Shown here piece by piece: positions 1 to 12,006 of a stretch of DNA of 64,000 nucleotides. Origin of the DNA: Dactylonectria macrodidyma (Eukaryota; Ascomycota; Sordariomycetes; Hypocreales; Nectriaceae); assembly GCA_020744425.1 (NCBI GenBank), contig JAGMUV010000002.1, positions 4,260,501 to 4,324,500 of the forward strand. The letters run 5' to 3'. How positions within the stretch are numbered: the stretch's first letter is position 1; every line of letters begins with the position of its first letter. The translations under genes were made by a program, and so were the position numbers. The notes under the pieces are model-generated. The model saw nothing but the letters and a program-made list of their open reading frames with translations. It was not told where the DNA came from and searched no databases.

Positions 1-1949
1 CTTACAAAGGTTATGAAGAAATTCCTCTGCTTCTGGTTGGTTGATGAATCGAATTCCCCAGTTGACTTCCGCCGACACGGATTTCCTCGGCGGTTGCTCG
101 CCAACTTCGGTTCGATCGATGCCCCGAGCATAGTCTCGCAGCTTTTCGCTGGTCTTCGGTCCCAGAGCGGATGTGAGACGCTCTTTTGAAACTTCTCTCA
201 TGTCCTTGACAAGCGCGACACCGATTTCCTCCAGCTTTCCACTAATACCGCGTGCAACTCCAGGTAGTTGTTCGACCTTCAAATCTCCTATCATTTCCAT
301 GACCTCGTCAGGTTTCAGTTGATATTGGCCAGCTGGCTTTGCTCGTCTGAGCGCGACCTTGGCCTGGAGTATATTCCCACCGGCTCCAACAGAGGCCTGA
401 CAGCCGGTCTTTGCCAAAATCTTTTCTCGGAGGCTTCTTGATATGTTGTCCACCATGTCCTGCTCTCGACTTATAATTCCGTTGTCCACCGCAGTTCCTT
501 GGGAGCCAGTCGCGACCAGTACAATGGATGTGACATCAACCAATGCCTCGTCAATGCTGACACTTTGAACAACCCCACCGATATCCAAGATAGTTTCATA
601 AAATCCGCGGCTTGCATCTTCGTAGGCCGGGAAATCGTAAGGTAGGACTTTGAGCTCAGGGCAGAACTCAAGTGCTCGCTTCATCCACATTCCATTCTTC
701 ACACCAAACTCTCGAGCTGGGTAATTGCAGCTGGCAATCTCAGACCCTGCTCCACTACTATGCGCAACAACAGCTGGCTTGTCCACGTACTCCGGATGGC
801 TCTTGAGAGATACAGCACAGAAAAAACTATCAAAGTCCACATGGAGGATATATCTCCTCGAACCGAGTTGCTTCTTTGACTTCTGACCAACTGAGCTCTT
901 CTCCGCGGCTAGGCGTTGCATCTTGGACTTAAGGTCAGCCTTCCATGTCGAGAGGTGGTGCAAACGACTTTCCGCGTAGAATTGTTTGATGAAGTTCGGG
1001 TTGGCAGTCGAAGACTTCCGTAGTCGAGGGTCACTTAACAGCCATGCGTTGTGCTCTTCTGAAGTCATGTTCTTTGGAGGGTTCGCAGGTTTGGTTTGGC
1101 TTGTCTGCTCCGTCTGTCTTGTTTCGTCGTCGAAATACGAGTCGGCAAAATCCGGTCTAAGGGTCTCATCCGGCTGCTTTATAGGCACTGGCGGTGTTTC
1201 AAATGAGGGTGTTTGAATTCCTTTCAAATTTGGCGTTACTGTTGAACCTTGAGGCAGTGATCGTACTGGCGTTGGTGCCTGTTCTAAGCCTTGGCTGGGA
1301 GATTGGGAAGCAAGAGCTGCAGCTTTCAACTGGCTCGTGTAAAAGCTGTTATCAGTCTGCTCCCGATAGCCTTGTTTCGGCTCTGGCGTGGCTTGGGTCA
1401 AGCCTTTGTCACCGCCAAACTTCAAAACTTTTTGTCTTGGTCCCTCATCGAGCACTCGGTAGTTTGACCAGGGGAGGAGCTTTCCAGCATTAACCGAATC
1501 TGTAATCCATGCGGGTTTGACGATTCTGTATCTGTCGAAGTCCACAGATTTTTTCGGTGGTAAAGTTGATGCAATAATGTGCGTTGCCATCGTCTTGGAG
1601 TCAAGATACTGAAGGAAACCACCTCCATGCTGCACGATCTGGTGGTGTAATCTGGAGGTGGTCAGCGAATGAACACTAAGTTTGGTCCACAGGTCATGAC
1701 TTACATGTGAAGTGGAGGTTGGGTATACCCGGTGACATGAGCAACAATTCCTTTGAATATCTGAGGCTTTCCGGAAGAAGCCCGTATCTCGGCATCGAGA
1801 TTTTGGAGTTTGACCTTCTTGCGCCTGAAATAATCACCGAAACCTTGAAACTTACTTGCCTCGTACTCATCCCCATCTTCATCGTCAAATGTATGCGCTT
1901 CAATGCGCTTTCTCACTTGAGACGAGTTCTTGTCGAGAACACTTCCCAT
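1..1949 (-). CDS. REV1: DNA repair protein REV1 (Y-family polymerase), C-terminus beyond the window
   Basis: Translesion-synthesis deoxycytidyl transferase that acts in the nucleus with DNA polymerase zeta. Exons are complement(1705..1949) and complement(1..1651), with a 53-nt GT-AG intron at 1652-1704; 632 residues are visible and the frame is open at the left edge. The ATG at 1949 starts MGSVLDKNSS, the usual fungal REV1 beginning. An N-terminal BRCT domain follows (about residues 55-150, with GYTQPPLHI and QHGGGFLQYL), and the intron falls inside it. The palm begins with HVDFDSFF (metal ligands near D354 and D356) and continues with the catalytic SIDEALVD (about D449-E450). The fingers/palm segment EIASCNYPAREFGVKNGMW is intact. 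The rest of the little finger, the ubiquitin-binding motifs and the C-terminal domain lie outside. It is divergent from the RED-like gene, 408 bp apart. Confidence 0.95.
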
Positions 1950-2357
1950 TTTGAACCGGGGCGACAACTGATCGGGGCGCGAGTGGTGATTGTCACGCTG
2001 ATGCTGGGCAATTCATACAGCTGTTGGTCGGGTCTTGGTAGGCCAAGCAGCCCAACTTCTTCAAGAAAACATTAAAAGCCCCTTGGTTGGATGAGCTTCG
2101 GGAAATAAATGTTGGTTCCACAATGCCCGAGATGTAACTTGTTGCGATGATACTTGGCTGGATGGTTGTTGTTGCTGAGAAGCAATCCCGGGGCGTGATG
2201 CCAACCGCGTAAAGTGGAGCGCGCCCTCTACACGTCAACCCGTGACCGTGGGTCTATGCGCCACACACACTCCAGCCTCAACATGCGAGGCTGACCTTTT
2301 GATTTCATCACTCTGACCCTTTATGCCCCAACGCTGCTCAGAGCTACAACCGGCAGC
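1950..2357. promoter_or_regulatory. Shared upstream region of divergent REV1 and RED-like genes
   Basis: This 408-bp gap separates two start codons that point away from each other, so it must hold both promoters and both 5' leaders. I see no further gene. A short open frame on the minus strand (1993-2238) has no recognisable protein feature and is treated as chance. No clear TATA box was found. Confidence 0.6.
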
Positions 2358-4037
2358 ATGAATAACTCACAATTTCGTAAGCTTATGCTTGCAGACTCGG
2401 CAAAACAGCCAAAAGACAAAAATGGCACCACGCCAGCGGAGACTACGAAGGGAAGCGCTCTCGGCTCTCGACAGCGGGCAAGCATTCCCATGACGCCGTG
2501 AGTAGTTGCAGTACCAAGCAGAGCCATTATTACGAGCTGACATCACTGCAGGCGATCAGTTGGAGGCGCCCAGGCCGATTTTGCGCGACAGCTTGCGGAG
2601 CGAAATAATACGAATCGACCTCAACGGAAATTCAAGTCCTCCGATCCCCGCGGCATCAAGCTGGCCACCGGATACGTCGATCGATCGAAAGAGCGCGAGG
2701 ATAATGCAGATGATGCGCGTGGAGAGCAACTTAAGGAACTAGAAGAAGCATTGAAAAACGAAGAGATTGACCAAGAGACCTTCGAAAAACGTCGATTCGA
2801 GATCGCAGGTGGTGACCTAAGCAGCACACACTTGGTGAAAGGCCTCGATTTTAAGCTTCTAAAACGCATCAAGGAAGGAGAAGATGTCTACGGAGAGAAA
2901 AAGCCGGACGAAGAGGAAAGAGTTGCCCCCGAAGTGGACATCGACGATGAATTCGACCAACTGGAAGACCAGGAAGTAATGGCAGTTGTGAAGGAGAAGG
3001 AAAAGAAAAAAGGCCAGCTATCAACAGTAGCTTTGGCGCCGGGGAAAAAGCGGACAAGAGATCAGATTCTAGCAGAGTTGAAGGCATCAAGGGCAGCAGC
3101 GAAAGCACAACAGGATTTACTGGGAGACCGGTTCAAGAAAATTGGCGCCAAACAAAAACCAGGAACACGGATAGAGCGGGACCGGAAGGGACGAGAGGTA
3201 TTAATCATTGTGGACGAGGATGGCCATGAGAAAAGGAAAGTGCGCAAAATCCAACCCGGAGCAGAGAAGGATGAGGATTTGGCTCGCGATCTCCTCATGC
3301 CAGACAAGGATGCGAAGCCATTGGGAATGGAGGTTCCAGAACAATACCGAAAACAGGAGGAGCCAAAGCAAGAAGAAGAGGAAGACATTGACATCTTCGA
3401 CGGAGTTGGCGACGACTACGACCCTCTAGCTGGTATGGATGGATCAGATTCGGAGTCTGACGGAGATGACACTAGGAAGGAGACGGAGGAGGCGGAGGCA
3501 TCGGAGGATGCCGAAGTCCGCGAAGTCACGGACAAGTCCATGCCTCCACCGCCAAAACCCCTGACACCGTCGGCACCGCGTAACTACTTCAAGGACGCCA
3601 AGACTGGCCTTGTATCAGAGGAGCAGGTCAAGGCACCATCCATGTCCGACCCCGCCATTATGGCAGCCATCAAGCGAGCGGCGGCACTGAACCCGATAGC
3701 AAAGGAGAAGAGTGAAGGAGACGACGACGAAGAAGATGAGGGAGAAGGCGATGCATCAAAGAAGAAGTCCATGGAAGAGCGGCGGAAGAGGCTGCTTCAG
3801 ATGGCGGACCGAGATGATGAGGATCTCGATATGGGCTTTGGCACTAGTCGCTTCGAGGACGAGGAGGACTTCGACGAAAGCAGAGTCAAGCTGTCGACTT
3901 GGGGAAAGGACGACGGCGGCGAAGGCTCACCGAGAGGCGGCTCGTCAAAGCGAAAGCGGGCTCCTAAAAAGCGCAAGGGCGATGCCAACAGCGCTGCGGA
4001 TGTGTTGCGGGTGATGGAGGAACGCAAGAAATCATGA
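2358..4037 (+). CDS. RED/IK-like spliceosomal protein
   Basis: Predicted nuclear protein of the RED (IK) family, a component of the B-type spliceosome. Exons are 2358..2497 and 2552..4037 with a 54-nt GT-AG intron; the product is 541 residues. The ATG at 2358 was chosen because it gives MNNSQFRKLM and leads into the conserved N-terminal region. The family hallmark follows: SSDPRGIKLATGYVDRSKER in the first quarter, then GGDLSSTHLVKGLDFKLLKR, matching the THLVKGLDF core of RED proteins. The rest is highly charged and low in complexity, with acidic runs and a basic C-terminal tail (KRKRAPKKRK) that could be a nuclear localisation signal. Family assignment is secure from the core motif; the precise role in this fungus is inferred. 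Confidence 0.9.
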
Positions 4038-4462
4038 AGCAATCATGTCGGGAGACTTACGAATCATTTGTCGAGACGTCAAAAGTTTCCCTCCTCCCCA
4101 TGGGTAGCACCATGCGATATATCTGAGAGCAAACATTGTTTCGCCTTCCAGTCCAATCTATCAATTACGGGAACATGCGAAATGATTGCTTGAAAGAAAT
4201 GTCACATATTGATGAACTTGGTTTGTGCCCGGACTGTACGAAGCAATTATACGATAAGCGGGGTCCATTCTAAAGTGCGCCAGCCCCGCCACATCAACCA
4301 ACACCTGGCATCTCATGCAATTAATACCTAAGCTACTGGCTTTCACCTCAACACCCAAATCCGTCTCATTCCTATCATATCTCTTTTCGCGCGCTCAATC
4401 CCTACTGTTTTATCTCCGCCCTGTCCTGTCATAAATACTTTCCTCCTCCCTGAGTACTAGCT
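4038..4462. other. Intergenic spacer, RED-like to nucleoside hydrolase
   Basis: This 425-bp spacer lies between two genes in the same orientation. It should contain the 3' end of the RED-like transcript and the promoter of the hydrolase. No gene or repeat is seen. Confidence 0.5.
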
Positions 4463-5895
4463 ATGTCGTCTCCGCAAGTCCCCGTCTGGTTAGATTGCGA
4501 TCCAGGTCATGATGTAGGTCTCACTTCATGGCGCGGCGCATCAAGTCTCACGCGCATCCAATCGCCATTTCAACTCTAGTGAGGCTTTGATGATGAATCT
4601 GGTGTCGAGATACACAACATGGACTTCAGGTCATCATATTCGACCATTTAGCCTCCGTCTTCCCTCTCAACCAAGCTAAATCAGTCAATAATGCTCACCT
4701 TGGAATAGGACGCCTTTGCCATCCTCCTGGCCGCCTACCATCCCAACATCAAGCTTTTAGGCATCTCGACCGTCTTTGGAAATGCCTCGCTTGAGTACGT
4801 CTTTGCCTCTGCAGCCTTGCACTTTTCCGCAGATCTGATTCTAAAACACTAAAGGAACACTACCTACAATGCCGCATCCTTGCTCACCGCCATCGGTAAG
4901 CACAATGACATTCCACTGCATGTTGGTCTATCCAAGGCCCTCGAGCGGCCGGCCATCCACGCGCCTGCGGATATCCACGGCGAATCCGGCCTCGATGGCA
5001 CCGAGCTTCTGCCCAAGCCTCTCATCAAGCCATCCACTGTTCCCGGCGTCGAGGCCATGGCTGAAGCCATCCGCGCACAGGAGCCCGGCACAGCCTGGAT
5101 CGTCGCTACCGGTGCGCTAACCAACGTCGGTGCCCTGTTCCGCAACTACCCGGAGCTGATCCCGCACATCAAGGGGTTGAGTCTCATGGGCGGTTCCATT
5201 GGCGGTGGCTTCTCAGATGCGCCGCTGGGTATGGTGGATGGACATGCAAGAATCGGCAACTACACGCCATGGGCCGAGTTCAACATTCTTGTCGATCCCG
5301 AAGCTGCTGCAACTGTGTTCCATAACAAAGAGATTGCAGCCAAGACAACGGTTGTGCCTCTGGACCTTAGCCACCAGGTGCTGGCGACGCCTGAAGTGAG
5401 AGAGATGCTGCTCTATGGTCCGGATGCCGACAAGACTGGCCCCGGAAAGACTACCCTGCGAACGATGCTCGTTGAGCTGCTCTACTTCTTTGCAAAGACC
5501 TATGCGTACGTAAATTTTCCCGAGGCATTTCCTTAAACTAACACAACCACATCAGAGACACCTTTGGCATCACCGCCGGTCCTCCCTTGCATGACCCCAT
5601 TGCCGTTGCCGCTGTCCTCCTCGGCACCGAGGGCGAGATTCCCTTCCTGGAGTGGGACGCCGTGCGCAGCCAGGCTCCGGAGCACAAGGAGCGCTTTGAG
5701 GTGACCGTCATCACCGAAGGCACATTCGATGAGGCCAAGGCCGGCAAGCAAACGGGCCGAACGATAGCCAAGTCTCTGTCTCCAGGAGATGAGGGCGTGA
5801 GGATCCCGCGTGGCCTCGACATCCCCAAGTTTTGGCAGGTTATTGAAGAGTGCATCGAGCGTGCAGATGCGGCCAACGAAGCTCTAAAACAGTAA
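4463..5895 (+). CDS. Inosine/uridine-preferring nucleoside hydrolase
   Basis: Hydrolyses the N-glycosidic bond of ribonucleosides to release base and ribose, a nucleoside-salvage step, probably in the cytosol because no signal peptide is seen. Exons are 4463..4513, 4709..4794, 4855..5505 and 5556..5895, giving 375 residues. Intron 1 is unusually long for this window (195 nt). The Ca2+-binding N-terminal motif DCDPGHDDAFAI (D11, D13, D17, D18) is split exactly by intron 1, which supports the model. Other family segments are [33 protein letters not shown] and, near the C-terminus, the metal-ligand segment [10 protein letters not shown]. The length fits eukaryotic family members. It converges with TPC1, with 92 bp between the stop codons. 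Substrate preference cannot be read from the sequence. Confidence 0.92.
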
Positions 5896-5987
5896 ATTAG
5901 GCAAAATAGGATAAGATAGAGGGATTCGTCACGCGAGTACTCCGGGCCATAGATGCGTGTAGTGGGTGCTCTATTAGAAATTTTGAA

Positions 5988-7093
5988 CTATAACTCGTCT
6001 TGCATGACAACCTCTCTCCCAGAATCAAAGTTGAGCATGAAGTGCAGGCTCTGCTCATATGTCCATAGTGTGATAGCACTCGCGGGCGCTGCCTTTATGA
6101 GGCTGATGGGAAGGCCCTTATATAAGCCCCGGAAGCCCTCTGTGCGAAGGATACACCGGATAGCTCCTCGCGCCGTGGAGTATTCGGGAATGTTGTTGTA
6201 TGCATACTTGCTCAGCGTGGGCCCTTGGACCTGGATGCGCTTCCGCACGAGGTCGAGAGGGAACACAGCTGTTTTGGATATGATACTCGCGAGCATGCCT
6301 GCAGTGGCATCCCCGCTGCCCCAGGGCATATGCAAGCCATTAAGGGATATTCGAAGCGACTCATACGTAGCAAAAAAGATGCCCATAAAGGGTACAATCT
6401 GTCCGAGGCCGGGGCCAATGCCACGGAAGAAACCTCGCCAACCCTCGTCACGCTTGATCTCCCAGACTGCACTGCGCAAGGATGAATAGATACGATGGCG
6501 GCCCTGGGCGGCGAAACGCGTACGCAAGAGGTCGAGGGGATATGTGAGCGCCGTAGCGGTAGCCCCGGAGGTAGCGCCGGCAATGAAGCTCTCGGCGGCG
6601 TCGGGGATGCGGTTTTGAAACGAGTTTTGGAGGAAGACGGCGGTCGTGCGATAGGTGGTGAACTGGATGGCGGCATAGCACACATACATCAGTTCAGCAG
6701 GGACGTTGCCCTTCCATAGCCCAGTAACGCCTTCGTGCTTGATGATGTGCTGTAAGGTCGCGATAGTCCCGCGATAAGCTGGTGCGTCGCGGAGTCTGAG
6801 GAGAGGATCGGAAAGGGAGTGCGGCTGAAGTTGAAGGCGAATCTTGACGACATCGAGGGGCGCAACAACGAAGCTACAGAATGACTTGTTAGTCTTTGGT
6901 GTTTGAAGCAGGTGGCGATCACACGGGGGGAGCATACCGAGATACCAATCCCGCTATCGCGCCAGCCGATACGACCTGCAGCCTAGAGCCCTGGGTGACA
7001 AACTGTTAGCTTGACACTATTTGGAGGATGATTCTTGATGGCAAATGGATATCATACCTCATCTTTGAGGTGGCCTCCATCTCTGGGTGACAT
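5988..7093 (-). CDS. TPC1: Mitochondrial thiamine pyrophosphate carrier
   Basis: Mitochondrial carrier family protein (SLC25) of the inner membrane, most like fungal TPC1, which imports thiamine pyrophosphate. Exons are complement(7058..7093), complement(6938..6990) and complement(5988..6873), with GT-AG introns of 67 and 64 nt; the product is 324 residues. The short first exon encodes [12 protein letters not shown] and the second [17 protein letters not shown], which leads directly into the first carrier signature [18 protein letters not shown]. The second and third PxD/E-x-x-K/R signatures are [10 protein letters not shown] and [10 protein letters not shown], so all three repeats are present. 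The C-terminal [17 protein letters not shown] is typical of TPC1. Family is certain; the TPP substrate is inferred from overall resemblance. Confidence 0.92.
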
Positions 7094-9769
7094 GCATGCG
7101 GGCTTGGGCCCGACGGACCAGGGCGCAAATTTCTCAGCGCAACCCCACACTCGAAGGGTATTATATGCGTAAAGCTATCGGGATCAAGGCGCCGAAATGG
7201 ACAGGGCGATGGACGTGGCGACGATGATAAAAAAATAAGAGGCTGCTGACGAGCGCCGGGATTCGGCGGAGAAGATATGAAGGAAGTCGAACAGTTCGGA
7301 GGAAGAGTACCGAGCGGGCGAGGGCAGGGGCAGTCGCAAACGCCAGGGTGTGGTTGCCCAACAAGAAGGAATGCGCGGCGTAATACAACGTCGCACGAAT
7401 AATTGGAATTATCGAGAAATGCTCAGAAAAGAAGTCCCAGATACTCAATGTATTGTGTCCGAGTGTCTGTCCGACCAAGAGATTCAAGGCTAGCGTTTCA
7501 TGGCGGGAATCAACCCAGCGGGTGTGGCCAAAAATCCAAGTCACCCGCGCAAAAAGTTTGAAGGGTCATCGCATTGGATCTGTGACGCCATGGTGACCAG
7601 GGGCTTCGGGACGGGTTGGGGCGGTTCAACAAGGCCAGTGGCGGAGGTATAATTCCCCGACAGTAAGTTTTGGGGATTTTGGGGGGCCTTTTTTGGTTGA
7701 TGAGACGTGGATGGAATTGGGGGTACTGAGTTGACGATGAATAGTTGGGGTTGCAAAGGTGTAGAAGTGTACCCTGCATCATCTGCACTTCTGAGCATGA
7801 CTCTGCAGTTGAACGAAGTAGCAAATGCCTCTCGGTACTTGGAGCCCATGGCAGGCCACGCAGGTTGGGATGATCAGATCTCCCTGGACGGACCAAGAGA
7901 TCTGCTTTGGGCGGGCCACTTGCTGGGTTGGGTGTTGTCTCTGGTCCTCTATTAATATCATCCATCGCCATTTGGTTGAGAGGCCCCTGTCTGTCCAGGC
8001 GGTTTGGAGGTCGCTCAGCGAGATTGGCCACTAATGATTTCAGGGCGTTTAGGTATTGCCTGTCTGTAATTCGTGAGTAGGCCCTACCGTTCCAGCAGAT
8101 GCACCCCCAAAGTTCACACTGCGCCAGCTTTTATTTGTCCCACCCTGTCATGTCTCATCAACACGCCTCGTCTGCCCCAATCTCTGCAATTGCACCGACG
8201 CAACACACAGATCTACAGCACAGTGTATCACCCTACTGCAAGGCGGGTCCACTGGCTCGGTCCGCTGGAACGAACCGTCGGCTAGTCCGATAGATTCCTC
8301 TTGCTTTCGGAGACACGGTTGATTTAACACGGATCCGTTCCGGTGCCTCGGGGCTCAGCAATGTCAACGTCGGGAACAGCAAGGCACAGCCCAGAAGGAA
8401 GAGGAGCCGACTTTAAGGCCCGACCGAAGCATCTCGGAGAGTCAGAATCAAGTACCGTATCTGCAGCAACTCGGAACCTTGGCACGGACGGCATCGGGAC
8501 CCGACAGTGTTGCTGCCACGTAAACTGCAAGCACCATCACAACAGAGACATAGACCAAGTGGCTGACAGCACAAATGCAAGGATTTGTACCAGGCGTGCA
8601 CATGGTCTTTGCCTTACCTATTGAGTCACGAGGACAGTCCTGAAGTGTTATGTTGGATGGAGGGGGTCATTCACCTATCCAAGAAGTGTCGTGAGGTCCA
8701 GGCATATCAAACCTGAGCACTAACAACTCACAGGTAGGTAGCCGTCCACGATGACCAGTGTGTTTCCGAACCACGAGGCTAAACGCCTCGGTGAGTACAT
8801 TCCAAAGTACAGAATTCGTCCTGTCACCGAGTGCTTTCATCAAGTCGACCATAAGTACCATGTCACCGGATTGTACCGTGGGGATTCCGAGACTCATACC
8901 CCACACGAGATTCGAGCCTCACAGGGTTAGCTTCCATTGCCCCGAGCAAGACACCCACTAAACAGCCACTGAGAGCCCACTGACATGACGCCGAAAGCCC
9001 TCATGACAGTGGACCAGCAAGGTGCGTTGCATTCTAGGGCAGCGCCATTGGCTGGGCCAGCTCGGCATCCCATCGGCAGGCGTTGAGGAAGGAAAACCCC
9101 CCGAAGCGGCGCAAGTGCCTCCATCCGCCCCTGCCACCTGCCTGGGGGAGTAGGAGCTCAGATGTGGGCTCCGGCCCAGCTTTTGCTCAAGAGGGGCCGG
9201 ACAATGACGGCGCGTCACTTGACGGAGGAAGGTGCCGCTGTTACGGCACTGTTGCCTCTCGTCCTTCCACTGATCCGGCATAGGTATTTCTCTCCTCGTG
9301 CGCTCCTCCAGTTCGTTCCTGTTCGTGCCAGTCCACTCTCCTACTCCTTCTTACAAAGTCTCTCTTTCTCTCTATTCCACGCTGCTTCTCCAGTGCAACT
9401 CCTGCAGGGCGACTTCCCACAACCCGATTGCTCTTTCTGCCGACATCCCGCCCTGGTCGATCTCGTCAGCACGTGTCAACCAACTGCCAGTCCTCTCCGT
9501 CCTCCAGTTCCGTCCTCACCTCCGCAGAACGACCGAGACGACCTCCGGTCTTCACATGCGAAGTCCCATAACCTTCCGTTAAAACAACCTTGACGGCTCC
9601 TTATCCGACAAAGACTCTTCAGTCATACACAACCGAAGTGGGGGACGGCAAGAGCGCAATCCCAGCGCATCCAACCTTCCTCTCCCTCTCCCTCTCCCGC
9701 TGCAATCCCGCTGCGCCGTCTCGTTTTCCTCGATCGATCCTTCGTGTCCTCACATCCTCACATCTTATC
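7094..9769. other. Intergenic region between TPC1 and the 9770 gene
   Basis: About 2.7 kb between two divergent genes. Open frames occur on both strands (for example 7161-7544 and 7510-8031 minus, 9162-9593 plus), but they lack recognisable domains and overlap one another. The right end (about 9290-9770) is strongly pyrimidine-rich, including a (CTCTCC)n tract at about 9679-9702, as expected of a fungal 5' leader. No RNA gene was recognised. Confidence 0.5.
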
Positions 9770-10966
9770 ATGGCCTCCCACATTCCGTCTCCGAACCCGG
9801 GGGAGCTTCTTGCTCCCTTTCTCCCCGCCCTCCCTGCTGCCTCCATGTCGACTCAACCGGCCATTGGCATCCTGCCCCTCCTCTCTCCCATATTGCGCCA
9901 AAGGGTCAACTTTTTGTCGTCCTCTAGCACTGAGCCGTGGCTGCGGCTCTTGTGTTACGACACGACCAAAGCTGCGAAGCTAGCCGAGATTGCAAAGGGC
10001 GGCAGTCTAGAACCGCACCCAGTATCTGGCGAAGTCGAGGTGGACTGGGATTATGACGCCGAGATCCGCTTCCGACGGGTCGATCAGGAGACTTTGCAGG
10101 CCCTCGTTGTTCTTGACAGCCTCGGCTTGGCTTTCCAACTCCTCTATTGCGTCGGCGATAAAGAAGGTGGTGGCGATGGGTGGAGAGTCGGGGAGGTAAC
10201 GGTTGCTGACAAGCCGTCGCCATTCTTGCAGTTCGGAGGAGTCTCGACCATAGCTGAAGCTGAGCGACAGTTCGAGGAGAGTCGGCCGAAGCCTGCCTCA
10301 CAAACCAATGGTACAAGCAACCATACTCTCCACGTACCCGGCGATGATCACGGCAATGATGCCGATGACGACGATGATTACTGGGCCCGGTATGATGCAA
10401 CGCCTGCGCGTACACCAGCCCAAAAACAATCTCCTGCCCCCCCATCAATGTCCACGTCCCAAGCAGGCGGGCACCTCTCAGCTTCGACTGAGGATGATTA
10501 CTACGCCCAGTATGACGACGTGCAGCCCGCCATGGACCCCCATGACCCTGATGAGGCGGCCGAACAAGCGCAGTTTGCTCCACCTTTAGGTCTGAGCCAA
10601 GTCCGCACACACGAGTCTGTCGAAGCAAACGAGTTGAACGAAACACAGGGTGCATGGACCTTGGCCGAGCTCGAGAAAACCGACTCGAATCCAAATTCAG
10701 GCGGGGATGATGCTGATAAACTTTCTGCGCTGGTTCACCCGCGCCCATCATCGAGCGCTAGTTCCAACGGTTCAAGAACCGTTGCCAAGCTCGAAGCCAC
10801 GGCCGACAAGCAAGAGCAAAACGAGTTTGGCGTTAAGCAGCACGTCTCTCGTAGTATACGCAGCCTGTACTTCCTAGCTCGATCCTCGGGCATCAACCGC
10901 GAAGAGTTTGAACGTCTCATTCACACCGAACTTGATATTCTAGGAATGGTGGAGGACCATGATTGA
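9770..10966 (+). CDS. Conserved fungal protein of unknown function
   Basis: A single-exon gene encoding 398 residues. I chose the ATG at 9770 (MASHIPSPNPGELLAPF) because the frame upstream has no ATG and looks like a CT-rich leader. The N-terminal third (about residues 25-160) appears folded, with mixed hydrophobic segments such as EPWLRLLCYDTTKAAKL and VVLDSLGLAFQLLYC. The middle is acidic and disordered, with two similar motifs, DDDDYWARYD and EDDYYAQYD. The C-terminal 45 residues form a predicted amphipathic helical segment (VSRSIRSLYFLARSSGI, then REEFERLIHTELDIL). I do not recognise a named domain and give no function. The duplicated aromatic-acidic motif could be a short linear interaction motif. 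No signal peptide or membrane segment is evident. Confidence 0.8.
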   Translation: MASHIPSPNPGELLAPFLPALPAASMSTQPAIGILPLLSPILRQRVNFLSSSSTEPWLRLLCYDTTKAAKLAEIAKGGSLEPHPVSGEVEVDWDYDAEIRFRRVDQETLQALVVLDSLGLAFQLLYCVGDKEGGGDGWRVGEVTVADKPSPFLQFGGVSTIAEAERQFEESRPKPASQTNGTSNHTLHVPGDDHGNDADDDDDYWARYDATPARTPAQKQSPAPPSMSTSQAGGHLSASTEDDYYAQYDDVQPAMDPHDPDEAAEQAQFAPPLGLSQVRTHESVEANELNETQGAWTLAELEKTDSNPNSGGDDADKLSALVHPRPSSSASSNGSRTVAKLEATADKQEQNEFGVKQHVSRSIRSLYFLARSSGINREEFERLIHTELDILGMVEDHD

Positions 10967-11762
10967 GGGTAACAGAGACTCGACCATATACGATTTGCAG
11001 GTGTCAGCCATTAAGCGATGATGCCTGCGTGGGGTGATTTGCGACGTATGTATCTGAATGTGGTGTCTTTCTGGGATGACCAAGTATATCATGGACGGCG
11101 TTGTTTCGGCTCAGGTTGTGTAACAGCCGAGGAGAGTTTGACATATTGGGATCATTGTGTTTGGATACATGCAGCGCATAAGTTTTTGGAGTATGGCACC
11201 GCAAGGTCTTTTATATATACCACGGATAATGAAACTCAACAAATTCAACAGGGTGCAACTAGCTAGTAGCCAAGTTCCGAATGACTGGGCCAAAACAGCC
11301 GTCGTGCCGAGGCTTGTGGAGGGGGTGAGCATGTCATGCCTGACCAATCCCATAGCGAAACGGCCGTAGTTGTGCAGATGTGTTGGGGTGCCCCCTCATC
11401 TGAAAGGACGTTCGGCATCCGAATGAGACGGTATTCGGATTATGTGCGCGTAGATGAAGCCCGATCAGACGAATGTGTTGTCAGAAATTTGAATTCATAT
11501 TCATTGCAGATTGTGTAGCCGCGAACCTCGGAAATATAGTAAACAGTCGTCAGAAGTGCAATGAAATCCGTGTGAACGCCACGCATCTTATTGGGTTAGC
11601 CATTCCCATATCGAATGCCAGAATATGTCAATCCCTTCCCAATTTATGTAATCCGTCTCATACACGTTAGTCCCCTTCTTTGATGCCCTTTTTATCTTTC
11701 CGCACCGTGGAAATACCATGCTTGACTGGGAGAGGCGACACTCGTTCCGGTCAAATTTTATA
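10967..11762. other. Intergenic region left of the MULE
   Basis: About 0.8 kb, visibly richer in A+T than the coding flanks. It holds the 3' end of the 9770 gene and the flank into which the transposon inserted. No gene is seen. Confidence 0.5.
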
Positions 11763-11806
11763 GAGTAGTGCTATTCGGGCTGTATGATATTGCTATCCGG
11801 GCTGTA
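11763..11806 (+). repeat. MULE left terminal inverted repeat
   Basis: The 44-bp repeat is the reverse complement of 14586-14629. It is itself built from two near-identical 17-bp direct repeats (TGCTATTCGGGCTGTAT and TGCTATCCGGGCTGTAT) separated by GATAT. These are plausible transposase-binding sites. Confidence 0.9.
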
Positions 11807-12006
11807 TCGATCACATGACCACGTAATTTTCAACCGCATTCGGCAAATGCTCCCCGCCACACCAAAATTACAGTGTAAGTCAAAGAACGTGAATAACATC
11901 AGGCCAATTCAATCAAGGTCAACACATCACAACAGCCCGCGAGCCCGGCTACAACCAAATCGTTCAAAAAACGCATTTCCGGTGTTTCTTCTGAAAAATA
12001 GTATTT

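Noticed and set aside
7161..8031. Minus-strand open frames between TPC1 and the 9770 gene
   Set aside because: The products have no recognisable pattern, the frames overlap each other, and the region lies directly in the TPC1 promoter and leader.
9924..10751. Long open frame on the minus strand opposite the 9770 gene
   Set aside because: It is entirely antisense to a better-supported coding region, Arg/His/Pro-rich in the manner of shadow frames, and has no domain.
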